Below are positions 34,078-44,254 of a stretch of DNA of 59,006 nt, piece after piece (position 1 is the first letter of the stretch; each line of letters starts with the position of its first letter). The stretch is taken from positions 1 through 59,006 of the forward strand of contig NZ_UFQC01000040.1 of assembly GCF_900496975.1 (NCBI RefSeq), read 5' to 3'. Position numbers and translations under genes: made by a program. The stretch comes from Achromobacter veterisilvae. Its GTDB lineage: Bacteria; Pseudomonadota; Gammaproteobacteria; Burkholderiales; Burkholderiaceae_B. Under the pieces are notes generated by a model, which was not told the DNA's origin, did not search any database, and saw only the letters and a list, made by a program, of their open reading frames with translations.

Positions 34078-37000
34078 GGCGATTTTCCTTCCGCGTCGAT
34101 CGCGGCCGACAACAGCAGATTGCGCGCCAGTTCGGTCAGGGCGCACAGGGGAATGGAGATCCAGTCCGGACGGTGGGCCGCTTCGTAGCTCACCTCGTAC
34201 GCAGCCTTCTCCACTTGGGCCAGCGCCAGCAGGTCCGCCTCCCGGTCCTCGGGCGGAATCAGGGCCGAGGGACGGGCGTCGCGGTAGCCCTGCAGGAAGG
34301 CCTCGGCCGCGCGCAACCGGAAGCGCGCCAGCAGCGCGTCGCGCAGTTCGGCGGTTGCCGCCCCGGCCGGCGCGCCCGGCGTCTCTCCGGCGCCGGCGTT
34401 CGCGTCCGTCGAGGCGCCGCCTATGGCGTCCGCGCGGCCGATGGACGCGGCCGCGTAATCGAACGAGCGCAGCATGCCGGCGACGTCGCGGTAGGGCGAA
34501 GCCAGGGCGCGGCGCGCCCGTAGGCCGCTGGCGGGTTCCCCCTCGAAGTCGATGAGGTAGGCGTCGGCCTGCGCCACCAGCACCTGTCCCAGATGGAAGT
34601 CGCCGTGCGAGCGCAGGCACAGGACGCCGGATTCCGCCTGCGCCATGGCGGCCACGCGCGCGGCCAGCCGGGCGCGGTGCTCGAAGTACCACTCGGCGCA
34701 GGCGCGGGAGGGGGCTTCGAGTTTGTCGTAGCGCGCGCGCAGGTCCTGTTCCGCCCGGTCCAGCAGGCGCTGGATGTGGCGGGCTCGCGCGTCGGCGTCC
34801 GCCTGGGTGGCGCGGCGCGGCCGGAACGCGGGATCGTCGGTGGGCTGCGCCAGCACCGCGTGCATCTGGGCCAGGCGTTCGCCTATCGTCGCCGCCATGA
34901 CGGCGTAGCCTTGCAGGCTTTGTTCGAATTCCTCGGGATCCTGCCCGACCAGCAGCGCATTGGCCAGGGTCCGCTTGAGCGTGTCCAGCGTCCAGTTCCA
35001 CGCGTCGCCTTCGTTGGCGACGTAGCGGTGGGCGATCGCCAGGGTATGGATCACGCCGTCGGCGTCCTCGCGCTGCACTTCGCCCAGCAGCGCCGGGACG
35101 TTGGCGTAGCCGGCGCGCGTGAGGTAGCGCGTCATCTCCGCCTCGGGCGACCCGCCGGCCCGCACGGCGCGTATCAGTTTCAGGATGATCCGCCCGCCGG
35201 CGATGACCGAACTGTTCGATTGTTCGGCGGTCAGCCACTGCAACTCGGCATCGTCGGCGATCTCCACGGCGGCCAGTCCTTCTTCCGGCAGGAAGCGGAT
35301 GACGCCGGGCTTGTCGCCGGGCTTGCCGACGCCGCGGCCGTCCAGTTCCGTGCCGGCCCGCAGCGCCTTCAGGACGCCGCGCACGAAGCCGGGCTGCAGG
35401 AAGGCGTCGGCCAGCAGGCCGACCTCGGCGCCGCGGCGGACCCGGGCGATGGTGTACTGGATGGCGGCGGCTTCATCCCAGGCCAGCACGAAGGGCGCCT
35501 GCGCGCGCAGGCCGCTGACGCCGTCCTCGGGCTCGACCTCGGCCCAGTAGTATTCGCCGTCGGCGTCCGGGAACGGCGTGGCGTAGGCCAGGCGGGCGCG
35601 GGCGGGCGGCTCGCTGGCCGGATACCAGCGCTGGCGCGCCAGGTACTGCGGCAGGATCTCGCGCTCCAGCGTTTCGCGCGAGGCGTCCGTCAGCGCGGCG
35701 CCGCCGCGCGCGCGCAGCACCAGCGTGACCAGCTCGGGCATCTGGGCGGGCGCGGTGGCGTGCCAGTCCGGCGGCGCGGCGTCCACGCTCAGGTCCATCC
35801 AGTAGAACGCATAGGGCGGCAGCGTCAACAGATAGGGCAGTTCGCCGATGGCCGGGAAGGGCGTGCCTCCCAGCATTTCGACGGGCACGCGGCCGGCGAA
35901 CTCCTGCAACGGCAGCTCCACCGGCTGCGCCGCGCTGGAAAGATTCGCCACGCACAGGATGGTCGTGTCGTGCCATTGCCGCAGGTAGGCGAGGATTTTG
36001 CGGTTGCCGGCGAAGATGAAGCGCAGCGCCCCGCGTCCGAACGCGTGGCTCTGGCGGCGCTGGGCCAGCAGCCGGCGGGTCCAGTTCAGCAGCGAATGCG
36101 GATCGCGCTGCTGCGCCTCGACGTTGACCGCCTCGTAGCCGTACAGCGGCCCCATCAGCACCGGCAGCGGCAGCCGCTCGGGATCCGCGCGCGAAAACCC
36201 GCCGTTGCGGTCGGGCGACCATTGCATCGGCGTGCGCACGCCGTCCCGGTCGCCCAGGTGCACGTTGTCGCCCATGCCCAGTTCGTCGCCGTAGTAAAGC
36301 ACCGGCGTGCCGGGCATCGACAGCAGCAGGCTGTTCATCAGTTCGACGCGGCGGCGGTCGCGCTCCAGCAGCGGGGCCAGCCGGCGGCGGATGCCCAGGT
36401 TGATGCGGGCGCGCGGGTCGGCCGCGTACACGTTCCACAGGTAGTCGCGCTCGCGGCTGGTCACCATCTCCAGCGTCAGTTCGTCGTGGTTGCGCAGGAA
36501 GATCGCCCATTGGCACGAGGCCGGGATGTCCGGCGTCTGCCGGATGATGTCGGTGATCGGGAAGCGGTCCTCCTGCGCGATCGCCATGTACATGCGCGGC
36601 ATCAGCGGGAAGTGGAACGACATGTGGCATTCGTCGCCCGCGCCGAAGTACTCCTGCGCGTCCTCCGGCCATTGGTTGGCCTCGGCCAGCAGCAGGCACT
36701 GCGGATACTCGGCGTCGATCACCGCCCGGATCTGCTTGAGCACCTGGTGCGTCTCGGGCAGGTTCTCGTTGTTGGTGCCCTCGCGCTCCACCAGATAGGG
36801 CACGGCATCCAGGCGCAGCCCGTCCACGCCCATGTCCAGCCAGTACCGCATGACGGACAGCACTTCCTTCAGCACCTGCGGATTGTCGTAGTTCAGGTCT
36901 GGCTGATGGGAATAGAAGCGGTGCCAGAAATAGGCGTTGGCGACGGGGTCCCAGGTCCAGTTCGATGACTCGGTGTCGCAGAAGATGACGCGCGTGTCGG

Positions 37001-37436
37001 CGTAGGCCTTGTCGTTGTCGGACCAGACATAGAAATTGCGCGCCGCCGACCCGGGCTTCGCGGCGCGCGCGCGCTGGAACCAGGGGTGCTGGTCCGAGGT
37101 GTGGTTCACCACCAGTTCGGTGATGACGCGCAGGCCGCGCGCATGGGCCGCCCGGATCAGCTTGCGCACGTCCGCCACGGTGCCGTAGTCGGGATGCACG
37201 CCGCGGTAGTCGGCGATGTCGTAGCCGTCGTCGCGGCGCGGCGACGGGTAGAAGGGCAGCAGCCAGATCGTGTTGACGCCCAGGTTGGCGATGTAGTCCA
37301 GCTTGGATACCAGGCCGGGCAGGTCGCCGACGCCGTCGCCGTTCGAGTCGAAGAAGGACTTGACGTGCAACTGGTAGATGACCGCATCCTTGTACCAGAG
37401 GCCGTCGTCCTGGAGGGGCTGGGTTTCGCTGATCAT
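34074..37436 (-). CDS. treS: Trehalose synthase fused to maltokinase
   Basis: 1120 residues. Residues 1-545 are the GH13_16 trehalose synthase ([38 protein letters not shown], nucleophile Asp210 in [10 protein letters not shown], acid Glu252 in [15 protein letters not shown] Asp318), which isomerises trehalose and maltose. From about 640 to the end is a maltokinase/Pep2 domain with a kinase-like fold ([25 protein letters not shown]), which phosphorylates maltose to maltose-1-phosphate. Fusion channels trehalose directly to the GlgE substrate. It lies 16 bases after glgE and overlaps glgB by four bases. Confidence 0.96.
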   Translation of the reverse strand: MISETQPLQDDGLWYKDAVIYQLHVKSFFDSNGDGVGDLPGLVSKLDYIANLGVNTIWLLPFYPSPRRDDGYDIADYRGVHPDYGTVADVRKLIRAAHARGLRVITELVVNHTSDQHPWFQRARAAKPGSAARNFYVWSDNDKAYADTRVIFCDTESSNWTWDPVANAYFWHRFYSHQPDLNYDNPQVLKEVLSVMRYWLDMGVDGLRLDAVPYLVEREGTNNENLPETHQVLKQIRAVIDAEYPQCLLLAEANQWPEDAQEYFGAGDECHMSFHFPLMPRMYMAIAQEDRFPITDIIRQTPDIPASCQWAIFLRNHDELTLEMVTSRERDYLWNVYAADPRARINLGIRRRLAPLLERDRRRVELMNSLLLSMPGTPVLYYGDELGMGDNVHLGDRDGVRTPMQWSPDRNGGFSRADPERLPLPVLMGPLYGYEAVNVEAQQRDPHSLLNWTRRLLAQRRQSHAFGRGALRFIFAGNRKILAYLRQWHDTTILCVANLSSAAQPVELPLQEFAGRVPVEMLGGTPFPAIGELPYLLTLPPYAFYWMDLSVDAAPPDWHATAPAQMPELVTLVLRARGGAALTDASRETLEREILPQYLARQRWYPASEPPARARLAYATPFPDADGEYYWAEVEPEDGVSGLRAQAPFVLAWDEAAAIQYTIARVRRGAEVGLLADAFLQPGFVRGVLKALRAGTELDGRGVGKPGDKPGVIRFLPEEGLAAVEIADDAELQWLTAEQSNSSVIAGGRIILKLIRAVRAGGSPEAEMTRYLTRAGYANVPALLGEVQREDADGVIHTLAIAHRYVANEGDAWNWTLDTLKRTLANALLVGQDPEEFEQSLQGYAVMAATIGERLAQMHAVLAQPTDDPAFRPRRATQADADARARHIQRLLDRAEQDLRARYDKLEAPSRACAEWYFEHRARLAARVAAMAQAESGVLCLRSHGDFHLGQVLVAQADAYLIDFEGEPASGLRARRALASPYRDVAGMLRSFDYAAASIGRADAIGGASTDANAGAGETPGAPAGAATAELRDALLARFRLRAAEAFLQGYRDARPSALIPPEDREADLLALAQVEKAAYEVSYEAAHRPDWISIPLCALTELARNLLLSAAIDAEGKSP

Positions 37437-37452
37437 GGCAGAGAGTGGGCTG

Positions 37453-40400
37453 TCATCCGCGCAGCGACAGGCGCCACACGCGATAGGGTTGATCGGGGTG
37501 CAGCGTCACGGCGCGGGTCTTGCCCCGCCAGTCCTCGCGGCTTTCGGCCAGCAGGTCTTCGGCGGCGATCCCGCCGGTGTCTGGCTGGCCGAACAGCCAG
37601 AGCGGAGCCTCGATGCGCGCCTCCTGGGGCTGGAACGGGTCCAGGCTGATGGCCGCCAGCACGACGTTGCCGTGGCCGGGCGTGCTCTTGTAGAACGCCA
37701 GCACGCGGTCGTTGCCGCTGTCCGCGACGGTCAGGCCGCGATGGCTCTGCAGCGCGGGATTGGCGCGGCGGATCTGGTTCAGGCGGGCGATCTCGGCGCG
37801 GATGTTGCCCGGCGCGTGCCAGTCGCGCTGGCGCAATTCGTACTTCTCGGAGTCCAGGTATTCCTCCTTGCCAGGCAGGGGCGCGGCCTCGCACAGCTCG
37901 AACCCGCTGTAGACGCCCCAGAGCCCGGATCCCAGCGCGGCCAGGGCGGCGCGGATCAAAAAGCCGGGCCGCCCGGACGTCTGCAGGAAGTAGGGGTTGA
38001 TGTCGGGCGTATTGACGAAGAAATGCGGACGGAAGAAGTCCGCCGCGGGCGGCGACGAGACCTCCCGCAGGTACGCGGCAAGCTCCGCCTTGCCGTTGCG
38101 CCAGGTGAAATAGGTGTAGGACTGCGTGAAGCCGATCTTGGCCAGCCGGTACATCATCTTCGGCCGCGTGAAGGCTTCGGACAGGAAGATCGCGTCCGGG
38201 TACAGGGCATGGACGTCCGCGATCAGCCATTGCCAGAAAGGCAGGGGCTTGGTGTGCGGATTGTCGACCCGGAAAATGCGCACGCCGTGGCCGGCCCAGA
38301 ACAGCACCACGTCGCGCAGCGCGCGCCACAGGGCCAGCCTGCGGGCGTGCCGGGGCGGGGCGCCGTAGAACGCAACGTTGACGATGTCCTCGTACTTCTT
38401 GGGCGGGTTCTCGGCATAGCGCAGGGAACCGTCCGGGCGCCACGAGAACCAGTCCGGATGCTGCGACAGCCAGGGATGATCCGGCGAGCACTGGATCGCG
38501 AAATCCAGCGCCACCTCCATGCCGTGGCCGCGCGCCGCGTCCACCAGCCCCAGGAAATCCTCCAGGCTGCCCAGCCGCGGCTCGACCGCGTCGTGCCCGC
38601 CGTCGGCGCCGCCGATGGCGTAGGGGCTGCCGACGTCGTCCGGCTCGGCGCGCAGGCTATTGTTGCGTCCCTTGCGGTTGCGCTGGCCGATGGGATGGAT
38701 GGGCGGCAGGTAGAGCACGTCGAACCCCATGGCGCGCACGTCGGGCAGGCGCGCGATGACGTCGCCGAAGGTGCCGTGCCGCCCCGGTTCCGGCGACTGC
38801 GAACGGGGGAACAGTTCGTACCAGCTTGAAAAGCACGCCTGGCGGCGGTCCACCCAGAGCGGATAGGACTGGGGGCCGAGGGTCTCGAACGGCCGGTCGT
38901 CGAGCGCGCGCATGGCGCGGGCGAGCTTTCCGTCCAGCAGGACCGCGACCTGCTCCGCGGCCGGCGGTTCGGCTTCGCCGGGGCCCGGCGCGCCGAGCCG
39001 CTCCAGCGCGTCGCGCACGGGCGCGGCGTCGGCGGCGGACGCCGCGTCCGCGCGCGCCAGCGCATCGCGCAGCAGTTGCAGGCCTTCCTGCACTTCCAGG
39101 CGCAGATCGAGGCCGGCCTGGTGCTTGAGTTCGAGGTCGTGCCGGAAGGTCTGCCACGCGTCCAGCCAGGCGCTCACCATGAATTCGTGGGCGCCGATGC
39201 GGCGCGGCCGGAACGCGGCCTCCCAGCGGTCGTTTTCGCCTCGCACCAGCGGCGTGGCGCGCCAGCGCGTTTCGTCGGCCGCGCGCCAGCGCAATTCCGC
39301 TCCCAACTGTTCGTGGCCGTCCATGTAGATGTCCGCCTGGACCGCGATGCGTTCATGGGGAATGCACTTGACCGCGAAGGCGCCGCCGTCCACCGCGGGG
39401 CTGACCCGCTCGACCGCGATGCGCGGGCTCGCGCTGCCGTCCGCGCGGGAGCGGTGGCGCCGGGACGGTTCGCGCACCGGCTGCGTGGGTTCGAGCAGGA
39501 ACAGGGCGCTGTCCCCGGGAGCGAGGACCTCGCCTGGCGGCGCGTCGCCCACCGGCGGCGCCAGCGGGACGATATCGGCGGGGGGAAGCATCGGCGCCAG
39601 CGCGTCCCAGTCCAGTTCGGCCTCGGCGCCGGCCGAGGGGTTGATGGCGAGCGCCGCCGTGGCGCCTTCGGCGGTGCCGCGCAACAGCACCGTGCAGCGG
39701 CCGTCCCGGCCGCCCGCCAGGCGCAGCGGCCCTTGCAGGCGCGCGTCGGCGAACCAGCGGTTGACGGCCTCCACGTCGGGCAGCGCGCGCTCGTCCTCAT
39801 CGTCCAGCATCAGGCCGTCCGCGCACAGCGCCGCGGCCCAGAGGGCGCGCCTGCCGCGAGCGCCCGGCCCGGGGCCGGCAAGGCCGGAACCCGGCGGCGA
39901 GGCGATCACGGGCCCGATGGCGCGCAGCCGGGCGTCTTCGTCGGCCAGCCATTTGGCCTTGAAGTCCCACCAGGGCAGGGACGAGAACAGGCCGTCGAAA
40001 CCGGCGTCGCGCAGGCCGGCCAGCGCCGCGGGCGCGAGTCCGGCCGCCCAGGCCAGCAGCCGCAAGCCCGGGTGATGGCGCCGCAGCGTCGTCGCCAGCG
40101 CGGCCCAGTCCTCGCCCCGCAGGGATTGCGGCGCATGGAAGGCGAAGCCCGTCGCGCCATGGCCGGCCCAACGCTCCAGCCGCGCGGTCCAGGCCGCCAG
40201 GAAGCCGGGCGGCAGGGGCCCTTCCGGCAGGAATTGAACCAGGCGCGCTTCCGCCGGCTGGCGCGGGTCGAGCGCGGGATCCTGCGGCGGGGGCAGGTAC
40301 CAGCCCGGGCCGGCGGTGCCGGGGACCGCGCCGCGCGCGCAACGGTCCAGCACAATATCCACATACAGCGCCAGTCCATGCTCGGACAACTCCTCGGCGG

Positions 40401-40653
40401 TGCGTAAGAGCCACTGCGTGATGGGGACCTGCGCCCCGTCCTGGAGCGCGCGGTCGGCGTCCAGGGGCGCCCGCGTGCCGCCGTCGGGGCCTGTCAGCCA
40501 GGGGGCCGGCAGCAGCACGGCGTTGAATCCGCGTTGCCGCAGGCGGGCGTAGAGCGCGGGGCCCGCGGGCGGCTGGTCCGGCGCGCCGCCGCGCGCGTGG
40601 TACAGGCGCAAGGGCGCCTGGACGGAGACGGCGGCGGTCGTGGTCGGCAGCAC
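37453..40653 (-). CDS. glgE: Alpha-1,4-glucan:maltose-1-phosphate maltosyltransferase with extra N-terminal barrel
   Basis: 1066 residues from GTG 40653, chosen for its GGGAGG six bases upstream, 11 bases after the glgA stop. The C-terminal 700 residues are a standard GlgE: N-domain (AVKCIPHERIAVQADIYMDGHEQLGA), VDRRQACFSSWYELFPRS, LYLPPIHPIGQRNRKGRNN, nucleophile Asp797 in FRVDNPHTKPLPFW, and acid in IFLSEAFTRPKMM. The first 350 residues resemble a GH13 barrel (LYARLRQRGFNAVLLPAPWL, LYVDIVLDRCA) but lack recognisable catalytic Asp/Glu motifs. GlgE extends glucan chains using maltose-1-phosphate. The N-terminal part may bind glucan (inference). Confidence 0.94.
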   Translation of the reverse strand: MLPTTTAAVSVQAPLRLYHARGGAPDQPPAGPALYARLRQRGFNAVLLPAPWLTGPDGGTRAPLDADRALQDGAQVPITQWLLRTAEELSEHGLALYVDIVLDRCARGAVPGTAGPGWYLPPPQDPALDPRQPAEARLVQFLPEGPLPPGFLAAWTARLERWAGHGATGFAFHAPQSLRGEDWAALATTLRRHHPGLRLLAWAAGLAPAALAGLRDAGFDGLFSSLPWWDFKAKWLADEDARLRAIGPVIASPPGSGLAGPGPGARGRRALWAAALCADGLMLDDEDERALPDVEAVNRWFADARLQGPLRLAGGRDGRCTVLLRGTAEGATAALAINPSAGAEAELDWDALAPMLPPADIVPLAPPVGDAPPGEVLAPGDSALFLLEPTQPVREPSRRHRSRADGSASPRIAVERVSPAVDGGAFAVKCIPHERIAVQADIYMDGHEQLGAELRWRAADETRWRATPLVRGENDRWEAAFRPRRIGAHEFMVSAWLDAWQTFRHDLELKHQAGLDLRLEVQEGLQLLRDALARADAASAADAAPVRDALERLGAPGPGEAEPPAAEQVAVLLDGKLARAMRALDDRPFETLGPQSYPLWVDRRQACFSSWYELFPRSQSPEPGRHGTFGDVIARLPDVRAMGFDVLYLPPIHPIGQRNRKGRNNSLRAEPDDVGSPYAIGGADGGHDAVEPRLGSLEDFLGLVDAARGHGMEVALDFAIQCSPDHPWLSQHPDWFSWRPDGSLRYAENPPKKYEDIVNVAFYGAPPRHARRLALWRALRDVVLFWAGHGVRIFRVDNPHTKPLPFWQWLIADVHALYPDAIFLSEAFTRPKMMYRLAKIGFTQSYTYFTWRNGKAELAAYLREVSSPPAADFFRPHFFVNTPDINPYFLQTSGRPGFLIRAALAALGSGLWGVYSGFELCEAAPLPGKEEYLDSEKYELRQRDWHAPGNIRAEIARLNQIRRANPALQSHRGLTVADSGNDRVLAFYKSTPGHGNVVLAAISLDPFQPQEARIEAPLWLFGQPDTGGIAAEDLLAESREDWRGKTRAVTLHPDQPYRVWRLSLRG

Positions 40654-40664
40654 CGCAGCCCTCC

Positions 40665-42227
40665 CTAGACGGGCGCCGGCATGGCGCTGCCGGACTGTTG
40701 CCGCGCGCCCAAGGCGGCGCCGAGGGCGCGGTCGGCACGCGCCGCAACAGCGTCGCGGGCGTCGGGACCGGTCAGGGACCGGTACAGGCTGGCATACAGG
40801 CCGATGGCGGAGCGCCAACTGAAATCGGCGCTCATCGCGTTGCGCTGCATGGCCCGCCACAGCAAGGCGTGCTCGCGCAAATGCACCGCGCGCGCGATTG
40901 CCTCGCACATCGCCGCGGGGCTGTCCCCGTCGAACAGCAGGCCGTTGGCGGACGCCATCGCGGAGAGCGGCGCGCGAGGCCCCGGATCCTCGATGGTGTC
41001 GGCCATGCCGCCGACCCGCGAACCGATGGGCAGCGCGCCGTAGCGCATGGCGTACAGCGGCGTCAGGCCGAAGGGTTCGAAGCGGCTGGCGTGCAGCAGG
41101 ATGTCGGAACCGGCATGCAGACGGTGGGCGGCCGCTTCGTCATAGCCGATGTGGGCGGCGCAGCGTCCCGGGTAGCGCCGGGCCAGCGCTTGCAGCGCGT
41201 CTTCCAGGCGCCGGTCGCCCCGGCCCAGGATGGCGACCTGCAATTCCGGATGGCGTTCCAGCGCCTCGGGCAAGGCCTGCACGGCCACGTCCGCCATCTT
41301 CTGTTCGGTCAGGCGGCTGCCCATGGCCATCAGCGCCGTGCCCGGTGCCGCTTCCAGTCCGTATTCATGCTGGAGGGCGGCCTTGCAACGCGCCTTGTTG
41401 GACAGGTCGCGGACCGAGAAGCGCAGGGCGCCCAGTTGCGGATCCCTGGCCGGGTTCCACAGTATGTCGTCGATGCCGTTGGGAATGGGCAGCAGGTCCC
41501 CCGCGCGCTGGCGCAACAGGTCGTCCAGGCCGCAGCCGAAGGCCGGCGTCATGATCTCGCGGGCGTAAGTGTGGCTGACGGTGGTGACGCGGTCCGCGTA
41601 GCGGATGCCCGCCTTCAGGAAGTTCAGCCGGCCCCAGGCGGCGGCGCCGTCGCTGCCGCGGCAGCGTTCCGGAATGCCCAGCGCCGCCGCGCATTCCAGC
41701 GGAAACTGGCCCTGGAACGCCAGGTTGTGGATCGTCATGACGCTTCGGGTATCGCGCAGGCCCTGGGCGCGCAGCAGCAGCGGCACCAGCCCCGCGTGCC
41801 AATCGTGCGCGTGCACCAGGTTGGGGCGGACGATGCCCGGAAGGCCGCCGGCCACGCGCGCCGCCGCGTGCGCCAGGGCCGCGTAGCGCACCGCGTTGTC
41901 GCCGTACTCGCAGCCCTGTTCGTCCAGGTAGATGCCGGCCCGATCGTAGAGCGCGTCGTTCTCCAGCAGCAGGAAATCCAGCCCCGATTGCGGGCAGGTC
42001 CCCGCGACCAGCCTTGCGTCGCCGCCGGGGAGATTGTGCAGGGGAGCCACCTCGCGGACCCGCTTCAGGCGGGCCCGCACGCCGCGGTAGGCGGGCAGCA
42101 GCACGGTCAGCGGAATGCCGGCCTGCGCCAGCGCCCGCGCCATTCCCGTGATGGCGTCTCCCAGGCCGCCCGTCTTGGCCAGGGGAAACGCCTCGCCCGC
42201 CACTATCAGGGTTCTGATCTTCGCCAT
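40665..42227 (-). CDS. glgA: Glycogen synthase (GT5)
   Basis: 520 residues from ATG 42227 (GGGAG five bases upstream). GT5 features: the N-terminal substrate loop AKTGGLGD in VAGEAFPLAKTGGLGD, LVHAHDWHAGLVPLLL, TIHNLAFQGQF, TVSHTYAREI, PIPNGID, and the C-terminal GSRLTEQK, SRFEPFGLTPLYAMRYG. It elongates alpha-1,4-glucan from a nucleotide-glucose; in actinobacteria a GlgA homologue also makes maltose-1-phosphate. No glgC is found in the window. It is the first gene of the 19-kb operon, with a sigma-54 promoter about 54 bases upstream of the ATG. Confidence 0.96.
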   Translation of the reverse strand: MAKIRTLIVAGEAFPLAKTGGLGDAITGMARALAQAGIPLTVLLPAYRGVRARLKRVREVAPLHNLPGGDARLVAGTCPQSGLDFLLLENDALYDRAGIYLDEQGCEYGDNAVRYAALAHAAARVAGGLPGIVRPNLVHAHDWHAGLVPLLLRAQGLRDTRSVMTIHNLAFQGQFPLECAAALGIPERCRGSDGAAAWGRLNFLKAGIRYADRVTTVSHTYAREIMTPAFGCGLDDLLRQRAGDLLPIPNGIDDILWNPARDPQLGALRFSVRDLSNKARCKAALQHEYGLEAAPGTALMAMGSRLTEQKMADVAVQALPEALERHPELQVAILGRGDRRLEDALQALARRYPGRCAAHIGYDEAAAHRLHAGSDILLHASRFEPFGLTPLYAMRYGALPIGSRVGGMADTIEDPGPRAPLSAMASANGLLFDGDSPAAMCEAIARAVHLREHALLWRAMQRNAMSADFSWRSAIGLYASLYRSLTGPDARDAVAARADRALGAALGARQQSGSAMPAPV

Positions 42228-42291
42228 GCCTGCTCCCGGTGAGTTGCGAGGCGCCGGAAAAAAGCGACGCGTCCGCCGAAGCCGTTTCAGG

Positions 42292-42307
42292 CGCAAGCGC
42301 CGTGCCC
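42292..42307 (-). promoter_or_regulatory. Sigma-54 promoter of the glg/tre operon
   Basis: Minus strand reads GGGCACG-GCGC-TTGCG with exact spacing. Predicted +1 about 42281, 54 bases before the glgA ATG. No other promoter-like gap exists in the following 19 kb, where genes overlap or nearly touch. Confidence 0.78.
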
Positions 42308-42373
42308 GGGGCGCCGGGTTCAACCGGCGCCCGGGATGTTTCCCTATGTATCGGATCGGGCGCGCGCAGGCTC

Positions 42374-42389
42374 CGGCATGGGGCTTGCT
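42374..42389 (+). promoter_or_regulatory. Sigma-54 promoter of the TPP-enzyme operon
   Basis: CGGCATG-GGGC-TTGCT with exact spacing; predicted +1 about 42400, 34 bases before ATG 42434. Divergent from the glgA promoter, with 66 bases between the -24 boxes. Confidence 0.72.
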
Positions 42390-42433
42390 GTCCCTTTCCC
42401 ATGGCCTTGCGCCGTCCACATTGGGAGAAGGGT

Positions 42434-44206
42434 ATGAAAACTGTGTCGGACTTCGTCCTCGAAAGACTCACGCAGTGGGGGGTCAAAAGGGTCTACGGCT
42501 ATCCCGGCGACGGGATAAACGGCCTGATCGGCGCCTTCGGCCGGACGGAGGCGCCGCTGGAATTCATACAGGCCCGCCACGAAGAGAGCGCCGCGTTCAT
42601 GGCGTGCGCGCACGCCAAGTTCACGGGACAGGTCGGCGTCTGCCTGGCGACCTCGGGCCCCGGCGCGATCCATCTGCTCAACGGCCTGTACGACGCCAAG
42701 CTCGATCACCAGCCGGTGGTGGCGCTGGTCGGCCAGCAGGCCCGCAGCGCGCTGGGCGGCGACTACCAGCAGGAGGTCGACCTGATCAGCCTGTTCAAGG
42801 ACGTGGCGCACGATTTCGTGCACATGGCGGCCAGCGCCGAGCAGGCCCGCCACATGATCGACCGCGCCTTGCGGATCGCCATGGAGCGGCGCGGCGTCAC
42901 CTGCGTCATTTTTCCAAACGACGTGCAGGATTTGCCGGCCGTGGAGTCGCCGCCGCGCGAACACGGCATGGTCCCCACCGGCATCGGCCTGACCTCGCAC
43001 GCCGGCGTGCCCGGCGAGGCCGCCTTGCGCAACGCGGCCGACATCCTCAACCGCGGGGAGCGGGTCGCCATGCTGGTGGGCGCGGGCGCCCTGGAGGCCG
43101 GGCCGGAGGTCTGCCAGGCGGCCGAGCTGCTGGGCGCCGGCGTGGCCAAGGCCTTGCTGGGCAAGGCGGCGGTGCCCGACGGCCTGCCGTACGTGACGGG
43201 CTGCATCGGCCTGCTGGGCACGCAGCCCAGTTGGGACATGATGAACGAGTGCGACACCTTGCTGATGGTGGGCACCTCGTTCCCGTATTCGGAATTCCTG
43301 CCGCGCGAAGGCCAGGCGCGGGCGGTGCAGATCGACCGCGACGGACGCAAGCTCAGCCTGCGCTACCCCGTGGAAGTGGGCCTGGTCGGCGACAGCCGGC
43401 TGACCCTGCAGGCCCTGATCCCGATGCTGGAGCGGAAAACGGCGCGCCGCTGGCGCGAGCGCATCGAAAAGCAGGTGGCGCGCTGGCGCCGCACCGTGCG
43501 CGAGCGCGCGATGGTCGAGGCCCGGCCGCTCAACCCGCAGCGCGCCTTCCTGGAACTGTCGCAGCGGCTGCCCGCGCAATGCATCGTCACCTGCGATTCG
43601 GGTTCCGCCGCGAACTGGTACGCGCGGGACGTGGACCTGCGCGAAGGCATGATGGCGTCGCTCTCGGGCGGCCTGGCCACGATGGGCTGCGGCGTGCCTT
43701 ATGCGCTGGCCGCCAAGCTGGCCTATCCGGACCGGCCCGTGGTCGCCCTGGTGGGCGACGGCGCGATGCAGATGCTGGGCATCAACGAACTCATCACCAT
43801 CGCCCACCGCTGGAAGGACTGGGCGGACCCCAGGCTGATCGTCATGGTGCTGAACAACGGCGACCTCAACCTGGTGACCTGGGAGCAGCGCGTCATGGGC
43901 GGCGATCCGCGCTTCGCGGATTCGCAGTGGCTGCCCGAGTTTTCCTACGCCGACTACGGCCGCCTGCTGGGCCTGGAAGGCATGCGCGTCGACAGGCCCG
44001 ACGACGTGGGCCCCGCCTGGGACCGGGCCTGGGCGGCGGACAGGCCCGTGGTGCTGGAGATGGTGACCGACCCCGAAATGCCGCCGCTGCCGCCGCACAT
44101 ACCGGCCAAGCAGGTCGGCGCCTATGTCCGCGCGCTGCGCAAGGAAGACGCGGCGGCGGGCGGCGCGGCGCTGCGCGCCACGATCAAGCAATGGTGGGCG
44201 GGCTGA
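42434..44206 (+). CDS. Thiamine-pyrophosphate enzyme, pyruvate oxidase/acetolactate synthase-like
   Basis: 590 residues from ATG 42434 with GGGAGAAGGG upstream. Three-domain POX fold: PYR domain 1-165 with catalytic Glu50 in QARHEESAAF, a central domain 190-330, and a PP domain from 370 with the TPP/Mg site VGDGAMQML and its distal VLNNGDLNLVTWE. PoxB-type enzymes oxidise pyruvate to acetate plus CO2 at the membrane in stationary phase. The C-terminal membrane-binding helix of PoxB is not evident, so the exact reaction is open. It leads a plus-strand operon of small stress genes. Confidence 0.9.
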   Translation: MKTVSDFVLERLTQWGVKRVYGYPGDGINGLIGAFGRTEAPLEFIQARHEESAAFMACAHAKFTGQVGVCLATSGPGAIHLLNGLYDAKLDHQPVVALVGQQARSALGGDYQQEVDLISLFKDVAHDFVHMAASAEQARHMIDRALRIAMERRGVTCVIFPNDVQDLPAVESPPREHGMVPTGIGLTSHAGVPGEAALRNAADILNRGERVAMLVGAGALEAGPEVCQAAELLGAGVAKALLGKAAVPDGLPYVTGCIGLLGTQPSWDMMNECDTLLMVGTSFPYSEFLPREGQARAVQIDRDGRKLSLRYPVEVGLVGDSRLTLQALIPMLERKTARRWRERIEKQVARWRRTVRERAMVEARPLNPQRAFLELSQRLPAQCIVTCDSGSAANWYARDVDLREGMMASLSGGLATMGCGVPYALAAKLAYPDRPVVALVGDGAMQMLGINELITIAHRWKDWADPRLIVMVLNNGDLNLVTWEQRVMGGDPRFADSQWLPEFSYADYGRLLGLEGMRVDRPDDVGPAWDRAWAADRPVVLEMVTDPEMPPLPPHIPAKQVGAYVRALRKEDAAAGGAALRATIKQWWAG

Positions 44207-44254
44207 GCCCGCCGGCGCCATTCCCTCGCTTTGCGTACCGTTCAGGAGGCCATC

